Shown piece after piece: positions 1 to 5,414 of a stretch of 8,605 nt of DNA; within the stretch, counting starts at the first letter, position 1, and every line of letters begins with the position of its first letter. The stretch spans positions 1 to 8,605 of the forward strand of contig CAMFZA010000062.1 of NCBI GenBank assembly GCA_946002345.1. Direction: 5' to 3'. The stretch comes from an uncultured Phascolarctobacterium sp. Its GTDB lineage: Bacteria > Bacillota > Negativicutes > Acidaminococcales > Acidaminococcaceae. The notes beneath the pieces are model-generated. The model worked only from the letters and a program-made list of their open reading frames with translations, did not search any database and was not told where the DNA came from. Made by a program: the position numbers and the translations under genes.

Positions 1-112
1 GATAATAACAGACCAACCCACCGCCCAAATCGCAAAGCACTACACCCACTGCAAACAAAAGCAGCCAGCGTTTCAAATTAATGCCTGGACATAGCCAACT
101 AATCCATCCCAT
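1..112 (-). CDS. yvcK: YvcK/CofD-like gluconeogenesis factor, N-terminal fragment (3' part outside window)
   Basis: Thirty-seven codons are present and the gene runs off the left edge. It starts at an ATG 11 bases after the rapZ stop, and the GGAGG ribosome binding site lies in that gap, so the two genes are probably co-transcribed and coupled. The peptide begins with a short aromatic, Pro-Gly-containing stretch (W3, W6, P9, G10), then K14-R15, then a strongly hydrophobic run from about residue 16 to 37 that reads as a membrane segment. Family knowledge: YvcK-like proteins are encoded next to rapZ (often followed by whiA) in Firmicutes, bind UDP-sugars, and are needed for cell-wall homeostasis and growth on gluconeogenic carbon. 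Many clostridial and Negativicutes members carry such an N-terminal membrane anchor before the CofD-like domain. That domain is not visible here, so the call rests on position and the N-terminal pattern. Confidence 0.72.
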   Translation of the reverse strand, partial: MGWISWLCPGINLKRWLLLFAVGVVLCDLGGGLVCYY

Positions 113-123
113 AGAGTCCTCCT

Positions 124-984
124 CTATACCTTCTTGGGAATATCACGATGTGTAATCTCCACGCTATAGCCACGCTCACGCAAGAATTCGTAAAGCTTAT
201 TGGCGATAAAGACACTCCGATGCTGGCCGCCGGTGCAACCCACGCTGATGACCAGCTGAGCCTTGCCCTCGTTGATGTACTGGGGCACCAAAAAGTCCAG
301 CAGCTGCTCCTCCAGCTTCAGATACTGAAAGGTTTGCGGATAGCGACAGATAAAATCAGCCACAGGGCGGTCATTGCCCGTCTGGCTACGCAGCTCCTCC
401 ACATAGAAGGGATTTGGTAAGAAGCGCACATCCAGCACCAAATCGCTGTCCAGGGGCAGGCCATGCTTGAAGCCAAAGGAACGCACCACAATACCCATAC
501 GGTCCTTGGAGGTACCTTCTCCAAACAGCTCCGTTACCTTGGCCTTGAGCTGGGCAGTAGTCAAGTCAGAGGTATCGATAATATAAGTCGCTTCCTCCCG
601 CAGTGGGTCCAGCATCTGCCGCTCATTGGTAATATTTTTCAGCAGGGAATTGCGCTCACCTAAAGGATGCCGACGGCGTGTTTCCTTATAGCGACGCACT
701 AAAGATTCATCGGAAGCATCAAGGAAAAGCAGCTCATATTTTTGGCCACTGGCCTCCATTTCATCCAAAACCTGCAAAAGCTTGTCAAAAAATTGCCCAC
801 CACGAATATCCACCACCAGGGCCACCTTGTCCTCGCTGGTTTGGCGGCATAGCTCCGAAAATTTGGGAATAAGGGTAGCCGGCAAATTGTCGATGCAGAA
901 GAAATTTAAGTCCTCCAGGGTGCGCACCACTTGGGATTTGCCTGCACCGGACATGCCGGTAATAATCAGAAAGTGTGACTGCAT
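124..984 (-). CDS. rapZ: RapZ (YvcJ) nucleotide-binding protein
   Basis: The predicted product has 286 residues, the usual family length. It has a Walker A motif GMSGAGKS (residues 10-17), a Walker B-like VVDIRG (57-62), and the RapZ C-terminal signatures SFGFKHGLP (169-177), DVRFLPNP (185-192), VGCTGGQHRSV (248-258) and HRD (279-281). Family knowledge: RapZ is a P-loop ATP/GTP-binding cytosolic protein. In E. coli it delivers the sRNA GlmZ to RNase E and so controls glucosamine-6-phosphate synthase. The Bacillus homologue YvcJ hydrolyses GTP and affects competence, and an RNA role in Firmicutes is not established. An in-frame start eight codons upstream is possible, but the ATG at 984 has an AGAGGTG ribosome binding site six bases away and begins at the conserved part of the protein. 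The gene has its own candidate promoter and leads directly into yvcK. Confidence 0.97.
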   Translation of the reverse strand: MQSHFLIITGMSGAGKSQVVRTLEDLNFFCIDNLPATLIPKFSELCRQTSEDKVALVVDIRGGQFFDKLLQVLDEMEASGQKYELLFLDASDESLVRRYKETRRRHPLGERNSLLKNITNERQMLDPLREEATYIIDTSDLTTAQLKAKVTELFGEGTSKDRMGIVVRSFGFKHGLPLDSDLVLDVRFLPNPFYVEELRSQTGNDRPVADFICRYPQTFQYLKLEEQLLDFLVPQYINEGKAQLVISVGCTGGQHRSVFIANKLYEFLRERGYSVEITHRDIPKKV

Positions 985-990
985 TTGCTT

Positions 991-997
991 CACCTCT
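991..997 (-). promoter_or_regulatory. Ribosome binding site that fixes the rapZ start
   Basis: On the minus strand the sequence is AGAGGTG, six bases before the ATG at 984-982. This favours that ATG over the in-frame start eight codons further upstream. Confidence 0.75.
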
Positions 998-1024
998 TTA
1001 AAAATCACATAAGTATTAAATTAT

Positions 1025-1053
1025 ATTATAGCATGAAATGAGGAAAGATTAAA
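1025..1053 (-). promoter_or_regulatory. Candidate extended -10 promoter for rapZ-yvcK
   Basis: On the minus strand there is a perfect -10 TATAAT (1025-1030) preceded by TGC, which makes an extended -10. A weak -35 TTTAAT (1048-1053) lies 17 bases upstream. The predicted start is near 1018, giving a leader of about 34 bases before rapZ. The -35 overlaps the T-tract of the terminator of the upstream cyclase gene, so one gene ends where the next transcript is set up. The assignment rests on sequence pattern only. Confidence 0.6.
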
Positions 1054-1088
1054 GAAAAAGCGTACACAGGCATTGTGCCTATGTACGC
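1050..1088 (-). terminator. Rho-independent terminator after the cyclase-family gene
   Basis: Read on the minus strand, 13-base arms (1088-1076 and 1072-1060) pair completely with one U-G wobble around a 3-base loop, and TTTTTCTTT follows. It lies about 60 bases after the cyclase stop codon. The T-tract occurs only on the minus strand, so the terminator is directional. Confidence 0.85.
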
Positions 1089-1104
1089 ATAACAGTTGTA
1101 AATA

Positions 1105-1140
1105 TCTCCACCGCAAGCGGCCCCCTTTTAAAAGGGAGGC
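1105..1140. repeat. Double-palindrome intergenic element, possible dispersed repeat
   Basis: Two adjacent palindromes lie between the cyclase stop and its terminator: CCGCAAGCGG (1111-1120) and CCCTTTTAAAAGGG (1123-1136), the latter flanked by CC/GG-rich sequence. From memory, the layout resembles short CCTCCC...GGGAGG elements scattered between genes in many gut Firmicutes. Only one copy is visible here, so its repeat nature is inferred. Confidence 0.4.
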
Positions 1141-1149
1141 AGTAATTGG

Positions 1150-1917
1150 TTATTTTTTCGGGGTGATGGCCACAACACGCGCCGGCAAACCAGTTGCTCC
1201 CTCAATGCGAGGCCAGGAAGCAATCAGCAGGGCACCAGCCGGAGCCACCTTATCCAGGTTATCCAGCACTTCAATTTGCAGCTTGCCAATGCTCAGCACA
1301 TAGCGCTCGCAGGCCAAATCTCCGGCAGCAGCAGCCAAGGCACTAGCATCAGTATCCAAGGTTTCATGACCGTTAGCAGCAATCTTGCGCTCTTCGAAGA
1401 GGAATTTTAAAGCTTCCAGAGACCAACCAGGGAAGTTTTCGCTGCCATCCTCTGCAATGCCGCTGAGTTTATTCATATCCGGCCAATTCTTGCCCCAGCC
1501 AGTGTACAGAGCTACAAAGGCACCCTCAGGAATCTGGCCATATTTAGCCTCGTATTCCTTAATATCCTCCACAGTTACAGCGTAATGCACATCCTCAGCT
1601 ACCTTAGCGGTAACATCCAGCACGCACAGAGGGAAAATCATGCTATTGGGACCAAAGGCCTCGGAAAGCACGCCACCTTGATCAAAATGGCCCGGAAAGT
1701 CAATATGAGTACCAAATTGGCCAGGAAATTTAAAGGTTTGAATCAGGCATTCCAGCATGGGATTACCCCAATCAAAAACAGTTTTGCCCAGCTCCACACT
1801 GCCCTCGGGAATACCGGCCCAGAAGGGGCTATCATTGTTCAGGGAATGGGACAGCTCTACCCACTCATATTCGGGAGCCTTTAATTCGTCTAAAATGTTC
1901 CACAGCTTATAAGTCAT
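1150..1917 (-). CDS. Cyclase-family (kynurenine formamidase-like) metal-dependent hydrolase
   Basis: The product has 255 residues, the usual size of the cyclase/arylformamidase family (PF04199 type), with no signal peptide or membrane segment. An ELSHSL segment (21-26) resembles the family N-terminus. The signature region reads QFGTHIDFPGH (67-77), matching the family pattern HxGTHxDxPxH except that the first His is Gln67. H71, D73 and H77 are present. A second conserved block around NGHETLD (182-188) and QIEVLDNL (214-221) supplies Glu216, the usual ligand Glu. The His expected 12 residues before it is Glu204. Known members hydrolyse N-formylkynurenine, isatin or other cyclic amides, and the substrate here cannot be told. 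The ATG at 1917 has a GAGGTGG ribosome binding site five bases away; longer reading from upstream codons crosses the promoter and terminator region. The gene sits alone between two terminators. Confidence 0.88.
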   Translation of the reverse strand: MTYKLWNILDELKAPEYEWVELSHSLNNDSPFWAGIPEGSVELGKTVFDWGNPMLECLIQTFKFPGQFGTHIDFPGHFDQGGVLSEAFGPNSMIFPLCVLDVTAKVAEDVHYAVTVEDIKEYEAKYGQIPEGAFVALYTGWGKNWPDMNKLSGIAEDGSENFPGWSLEALKFLFEERKIAANGHETLDTDASALAAAAGDLACERYVLSIGKLQIEVLDNLDKVAPAGALLIASWPRIEGATGLPARVVAITPKK

Positions 1918-1939
1918 TACATCCACCTCATTTAATTTC

Positions 1940-1968
1940 ACTATAATCCTACTAAATAGGTGGGTTAA
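1940..1968 (-). promoter_or_regulatory. Candidate promoter for the cyclase-family gene
   Basis: Minus strand: -35 TTAACC (1963-1968, four of six consensus bases), a 17-base spacer, then -10 TATAGT (1940-1945, five of six). The predicted start is near 1933, which leaves a leader of about 16 bases carrying the GAGGTGG ribosome binding site. The spacer contains CCTA-N5-TAGG (1948-1960), a short inverted repeat that could be an operator or chance. Position between the upstream terminator and the gene supports the call. Confidence 0.5.
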
Positions 1969-1993
1969 ATATACCATTAAAAAGTAGCTTTGT

Positions 1994-2035
1994 AAACAAA
2001 AACGTCTCAAGCCTTGTAAAAAAAGCTTGAGACGT
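1994..2035 (-). terminator. Rho-independent terminator at the end of the fab-rnc operon
   Basis: Perfect 11-base arms (2035-2025 and 2012-2002, ACGTCTCAAGC on the minus strand) enclose a 12-base loop, followed by TTTTGTTT on the minus strand. It begins 63 bases after the rnc stop. The plus strand has no comparable T-tract after the stem, so it works for the minus-strand operon. Confidence 0.8.
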
Positions 2036-2098
2036 AAATTTTGTAACAGTATTATGTTGGAATTAGACCTAGACAGTACGCCCTGCCACAAGGCAAGC

Positions 2099-2821
2099 TT
2101 ACTGCTGTACATGCAGCTGGGCTAAAGCCTGCTGGGCTGCGTGCTGCTCAGAATCCTTCTTCGTGCGGCCTTGACCCTCGCCGATCACCTTACCCTCCAA
2201 AAGCACCTCGGAGGTAAAGATTTTATTGTGCTCGGGACCACTGCTGCCCAAAAGCTGGTAGGAAATATCCACATCGCCATGCTGCTGCAAATACTCCTGC
2301 AGGCGAGTTTTGTAATCGGTATAAATGCCGTGACGGCACACATAATCGATTTCCTCCTGCATCATATTGAGCAAATAGCCTTGGGCTACAGCAAAGCCTT
2401 GGTCCAAATAAATGGCTCCCAAAACTGATTCAAAGGCATCAGCCAAAATGGAGGGACGCTCCCGTCCGCCGCTGAGCTCCTCGCCTCTGCCTACTAGCAG
2501 TAGCTCACCCAGGCCCAGCTTCTTGGCGAAGGTATACAGGGAGCCCTCGCACACCAAATGGGCGCGCAGCTTGGTCAGCTGGCCTTCGGCCAACTCCGGA
2601 AAATTCTTGTACATATAGGTGCTGACAATAACGCTAAGCACCGAGTCACCTAAAAACTCAATGCGCTCGTTATGCTGGGGCTTAGGAGTCTGCTTGGCCT
2701 CATGGGCATAGGAAGTATGGGTCAGCGCCATATCCAACAACTCCAGATCATGCATTTGGATATTTTGACTGGCGCAGAAGCTTTCCAGCTGCTGCTTACG
2801 CTTATCCTGCATTGCCATCAT
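2099..2821 (-). CDS. rnc: Ribonuclease III
   Basis: This endonuclease cuts double-stranded RNA in rRNA and mRNA processing. From the ATG at 2821 it has 240 residues, near the normal bacterial length. The RNase III signature is at 52-62 (ERIEFLGDSVL), with acidic active-site residues E52, E55 and D59, and the second catalytic block DAFESVLGAIYLD is at 128-140 (D128, E131). A double-stranded-RNA-binding domain fills about 166-238, with the conserved GEGQGRTKKDSEQHAA at 214-229. The start is uncertain: TTG at 2836 would overlap fabF by 8 bases, ATGs at 2821, 2818 and 2812 are all possible, and no ribosome binding site is strong. The GCGGGATG sequence best suits 2812. I give 2821 as a compromise. 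It follows fabF within 7-16 bases, so it is probably translationally coupled, and it is the last gene before the terminator. Confidence 0.95.
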   Translation of the reverse strand: MMAMQDKRKQQLESFCASQNIQMHDLELLDMALTHTSYAHEAKQTPKPQHNERIEFLGDSVLSVIVSTYMYKNFPELAEGQLTKLRAHLVCEGSLYTFAKKLGLGELLLVGRGEELSGGRERPSILADAFESVLGAIYLDQGFAVAQGYLLNMMQEEIDYVCRHGIYTDYKTRLQEYLQQHGDVDISYQLLGSSGPEHNKIFTSEVLLEGKVIGEGQGRTKKDSEQHAAQQALAQLHVQQ

Positions 2822-2828
2822 CCCGCTT

Positions 2829-4088
2829 TTAGCCAACGTATTTTTTCAAAACAATGGCAGCATTGTGGCCACCAAAGCCCAAATTGTCGCTCAGAGCAAC
2901 ATTAACAACTCTTTCACGAGCTACGTTAGGAGTATAATCCAAATCCAGAACGCCTTCAGGATCGTCCAAATCCTTGTCCTGATAGTTGATGGTGGGAGGA
3001 ACAACATTGTTCTCAATGGTCAGAGCAGTTGCGATAGCTTCAACGCCGCCAGCAGCACCCAGCAAATGGCCAATCATGGATTTGTTGGAGCTGATGCTCA
3101 GTTCATAAGCATGCTCGCCAAATACCTTTTTGAAAGCAATGGTTTCGCCCAAATCGTTACGATGGGTGGAGGTGCCATGGGCGTTGATGTAATCACCCTC
3201 TGCGGTTTTTTCGCCAGCGGCATCAATAGCAGCCTTCACGCAGGCAGCCGGAGTTTCGCCGGTCGGATCGGGAGCAGTAATGTGGTAAGCATCGCAGTTC
3301 ATAGCGAAGCCAGCCAGCTCAGCATAGATGTGTGCACCACGAGCCTTAGCATGCTCCAGCTCTTCCAGAACCAACACGCCAGCGCCCTCGCCCAATACGA
3401 AGCCATCGCGCTTCTTGTCGAAGGGGCAGGAAGCCTTTTCAGGATTTTCGTTATTGGTGGACAGAGCCTTCATGTTAGCAAAGCCAGCAATAGCAACAGG
3501 AGAAACGGCTGCTTCGGTGCCGCCAGCCAGCATTACATCAGCATCACCATATTGAATGGTACGCAGAGCGTCACCAATGCAGTTGGTGCCGGTTGCGCAG
3601 GCGGTAACAATAGCAGTGTTAGGCCCCTTAAGACCGCAGGCAATAGCGATTTGACCAGCGGACATGTTGGGGATTTCCATGGGGATAAAGAAGGGGCTAA
3701 TCTTGGAGGGACCCTTGGCGCCATACTTCAAGGATTGATCCAAGAAGGTATGGATGCCGCCGATACCGCTACCAACACAAACGCCACAGCGCATAGCATC
3801 TTCCTTGCTCATATCCAGCTTAGCATCCTCGATAGCCAGCTTAGCAGCAGCCACTGCCAACTGGGTTACGCGGTCCATACGCTTGCCTTCTTTTTTGTCG
3901 ATATAGGCAGTGTAATCGAAATCCTTTACTTCTGCAGCAATCTTTACGGTGAAGCCCTCTGTATCAAATTGGGTAATGGGGCCTACGCCAGATTTGCCGG
4001 CAACCAGATTGCTCCAAAAGGTTTCCTTGCCGATACCAATAGGAGTAACAGGGCCAACGCCGGTTATTACAACTCTTCTTTTACTCAA
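2829..4088 (-). CDS. fabF: 3-oxoacyl-ACP synthase II (KAS II)
   Basis: FabF condenses malonyl-ACP with acyl-ACP to lengthen fatty acids by two carbons in the cytosol. The product has 419 residues, a normal length. The nucleophile Cys164 lies in TACATGTNC (162-170). The two active-site histidines are His304 (NAHGTSTHRND, 302-312) and His341 (MIGHLLGAAGG, 338-348), with Lys336 in NKS and the C-terminal LGFGGHNA loop at 403-410. This is the Cys-His-His triad of elongating synthases, as opposed to the Cys-His-Asn of FabH. The start codon is TTG: the conserved N-terminus MSKRRVVITGVG begins there and a GAGGTGA ribosome binding site lies six bases upstream. The gene begins 17 bases after the reductase gene and runs closely into rnc. 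Confidence 0.98.
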   Translation of the reverse strand: MSKRRVVITGVGPVTPIGIGKETFWSNLVAGKSGVGPITQFDTEGFTVKIAAEVKDFDYTAYIDKKEGKRMDRVTQLAVAAAKLAIEDAKLDMSKEDAMRCGVCVGSGIGGIHTFLDQSLKYGAKGPSKISPFFIPMEIPNMSAGQIAIACGLKGPNTAIVTACATGTNCIGDALRTIQYGDADVMLAGGTEAAVSPVAIAGFANMKALSTNNENPEKASCPFDKKRDGFVLGEGAGVLVLEELEHAKARGAHIYAELAGFAMNCDAYHITAPDPTGETPAACVKAAIDAAGEKTAEGDYINAHGTSTHRNDLGETIAFKKVFGEHAYELSISSNKSMIGHLLGAAGGVEAIATALTIENNVVPPTINYQDKDLDDPEGVLDLDYTPNVARERVVNVALSDNLGFGGHNAAIVLKKYVG

Positions 4089-4094
4089 AATCTT

Positions 4095-4101
4095 TCACCT
4101 C
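4095..4101 (-). promoter_or_regulatory. Ribosome binding site supporting a TTG start for fabF
   Basis: GAGGTGA on the minus strand lies six bases before TTG (4088-4086). No ATG or GTG lies at a comparable distance in frame, and the conserved FabF N-terminus begins at this TTG. Confidence 0.75.
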
Positions 4102-4105
4102 GTAG

Positions 4106-5056
4106 TTAAATTTTTGCGATATCTTCTTTGATTCTACGGAAAATTTCTTTAACCGGCAGAATCTCCTTGATTTTCCACATATTGGCACCGGTAAATACCA
4201 GGCCGGTCTCCACGTCACCCTGCTGAGCACGGGTCAAAGCACGAATAATGCAGAAGCTATGAGTACAATGCTTCAAGCACAAATCACATTGGGTGGGTTT
4301 GGGAGCTCTATTTTCCAAAGACAATTGGGCAAAGGGATTGCGAATTGCGCGACCCTTGTAGCCTACGGGGCTATCGATTTGCACAACATCTTCTTTTGTC
4401 ATTTTTAAATAAAATTCTTTCAGGGCCGGTGCGCCATTGGATTCCTCGCTAGCAGCAAAACGGCTACCCATTTGCACACCACTGGCACCCAAATTCAAAA
4501 GGTCTGCTACATCCTGGCCGCATACAGCGCCACCAGCAGCAATAACAGGTATATTAACGGATTTTACAATTTCCGGAAGAATCTCTTTAATGGATTGTTG
4601 GGTACCAAGATGACCACCTGCTTCGGTGCCTTCAACAACGATAGCAGATGCACCCAGCTTTTCAGATATTTTAGCCAGCTTCACAGAAGATACAATAGGT
4701 ACTACTTCAACACCATATTTACGTCCGACAGCAAAAATATCTCTTGAAAAACCGGCGCCGGCCACGATCAAATCAATTTTTTCTTCTGCGGCAGTAGTAA
4801 TCAGCTCCAAAAATGCCCTTGCAGCGAACATGCAGTTAATACCGATGATACCCTTACCCCCGGTCAACTCACGGGCCACTCGAATTTCCTTGCGCAGCTC
4901 ATCACAGCTCATGCCGGATGCAGCAATCAGGCCAATACCGCCTTCATTTGCTACAGCTGCTGCCAGACGGGCAGTGGACAGCCTAATAGCCATGCCTCCT
5001 TGTACAATCGGTACTTGAGCAATCAATTTACCGATTTTCAGCACTGGTAGTTTCAA
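4106..5056 (-). CDS. FMN-dependent nitronate monooxygenase/FabK-like oxidoreductase, candidate enoyl-ACP reductase
   Basis: This is a 316-residue TIM-barrel flavoprotein. Numbered from the TTG at 5056, visible landmarks are QGGM (19-22), the phosphate/flavin-binding turns GAGF (100-103) and AAGGA (173-177), the catalytic-type His149 in EAGGHLG (145-151), and QMGSRF (195-200). These are shared by FabK (enoyl-ACP reductase II) and nitronate monooxygenases. The AVANEGGIGLIAA block (34-46) and the C-terminus, with four cysteines in C-x2-C-x3-C-x4-C (257, 260, 264, 269) and a later FTGANMWKI block, look like the clostridial nitronate-monooxygenase branch. The GGMAWV start and glycine-rich C-terminal block of classical FabK are missing. 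Its place between acpP and fabF, with no other enoyl reductase visible, suggests it reduces enoyl-ACP; that is inference. TTG at 5056 is preferred over TTG at 5059 because GGGGG lies seven bases upstream and related proteins start M-K-L-P. Confidence 0.85.
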   Translation of the reverse strand: MKLPVLKIGKLIAQVPIVQGGMAIRLSTARLAAAVANEGGIGLIAASGMSCDELRKEIRVARELTGGKGIIGINCMFAARAFLELITTAAEEKIDLIVAGAGFSRDIFAVGRKYGVEVVPIVSSVKLAKISEKLGASAIVVEGTEAGGHLGTQQSIKEILPEIVKSVNIPVIAAGGAVCGQDVADLLNLGASGVQMGSRFAASEESNGAPALKEFYLKMTKEDVVQIDSPVGYKGRAIRNPFAQLSLENRAPKPTQCDLCLKHCTHSFCIIRALTRAQQGDVETGLVFTGANMWKIKEILPVKEIFRRIKEDIAKI

Positions 5057-5063
5057 CAAATAT

Positions 5064-5068
5064 CCCCC
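5064..5068 (-). promoter_or_regulatory. Ribosome binding site that decides between two TTG starts of the reductase gene
   Basis: GGGGG on the minus strand is seven bases from TTG 5056 and four from TTG 5059, so the former is better spaced. The ATG overlapping this site (5070) is out of frame and meets TGA after five codons. Confidence 0.5.
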
Positions 5069-5092
5069 ATTTCAGGACCAAAGTAGCTTGTG

Positions 5093-5118
5093 TTGGGGGA
5101 GCACAATGGCTCCCCTAA
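5093..5118 (-). other. GC-rich hairpin between acpP and the reductase gene
   Basis: Arms GGGGAGC (5115-5109 on the minus strand) and GCTCCCC (5102-5096) pair perfectly around a 6-base loop. Two further A-T pairs lie outside a single C-A mismatch. No T-tract follows (CAACAC comes next), so it is not a standard terminator. It begins about 20 bases after the acpP stop. An RNA-processing or 3'-end-protecting role that separates acpP expression from the genes behind it is inferred. Confidence 0.5.
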
Positions 5119-5136
5119 ACATAAGCCGATAAAGCA

Positions 5137-5367
5137 TTATTTTTCTTCATCCAGCAGCTTAACAGCGTCAGCTACAGTGCGAATCTTTTCAGCTTTTTCA
5201 TCAGGAATTTCAACACCGAATTCCTCTTCGAAAGCCATGATCAATTCAACGATGTCGAGGGAGTCAGCGCCGAGGTCATCGATGAAAGCGGATTCCATCT
5301 TTACTTCGTCAGCGTCAACGCTCAGTTGTTCAACAGTGATGTCTCTTACTTTTTCGAAAGTGCTCAT
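5137..5367 (-). CDS. acpP: Acyl carrier protein
   Basis: This small acidic cytosolic protein carries growing acyl chains on a 4'-phosphopantetheine arm. Its 76 residues match the family. The attachment motif DSLDIVEL is at 35-42 with the modified Ser36, preceded by the conserved FIDDLGA (28-34) and followed by EFGVEIPDE (49-57). Glu and Asp dominate, as is usual. The ATG is preceded by AAGGAGGTGA six bases away, the strongest ribosome binding site in the window and fitting the very high ACP level cells need. It lies 47 bases after fabG and is followed by a stable hairpin before the reductase gene, so its mRNA may be handled separately within the operon. Confidence 0.99.
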   Translation of the reverse strand: MSTFEKVRDITVEQLSVDADEVKMESAFIDDLGADSLDIVELIMAFEEEFGVEIPDEKAEKIRTVADAVKLLDEEK

Positions 5368-5373
5368 TACGAT

Positions 5374-5383
5374 TCACCTCCTT
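5374..5383 (-). promoter_or_regulatory. Near-perfect ribosome binding site of acpP
   Basis: AAGGAGGTGA on the minus strand is almost fully complementary to the 16S rRNA 3' end and lies six bases before the ATG. It is much stronger than the sites of the neighbouring genes, which predicts high ACP translation relative to the rest of the operon. Confidence 0.85.
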
Positions 5384-5414
5384 CCACTAGGCAAAATGTG
5401 CAATGCTTGCCTTA

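Noticed and set aside
1921..1965. ATCCACCT and AGGTGGGT could pair and hide the cyclase ribosome binding site
   Set aside because: The upstream arm lies before the predicted transcription start, so it would be absent from the normal transcript and matter only in read-through RNA.
2060..2082. ATTAGACCTAGACAGT, reminiscent of part of a FapR operator
   Set aside because: Only one half resembles the remembered site, the symmetry is missing, and it lies downstream of rnc, not before a fab promoter.
1918..2112. N-terminal extension of the cyclase frame by about 65 codons
   Set aside because: The extension runs through the operon terminator and candidate promoter and overlaps the rnc end. The ATG at 1917 has a GAGGTGG site and begins where family homology starts.
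2865..4109. A 414-codon open frame on the plus strand, opposite fabF
   Set aside because: It is antisense to a gene with full FabF motifs, its translation is rich in Ser, Asn and Ala without recognisable domains, and it has no good ribosome binding site. Long antisense frames commonly result from the codon use of the real gene.
5389..5412. AGGCAA...TTGCCT inverted repeat between fabG and acpP
   Set aside because: The arms are only six bases with a 12-base loop and no T-tract follows, so it is too weak to call a structure or terminator.
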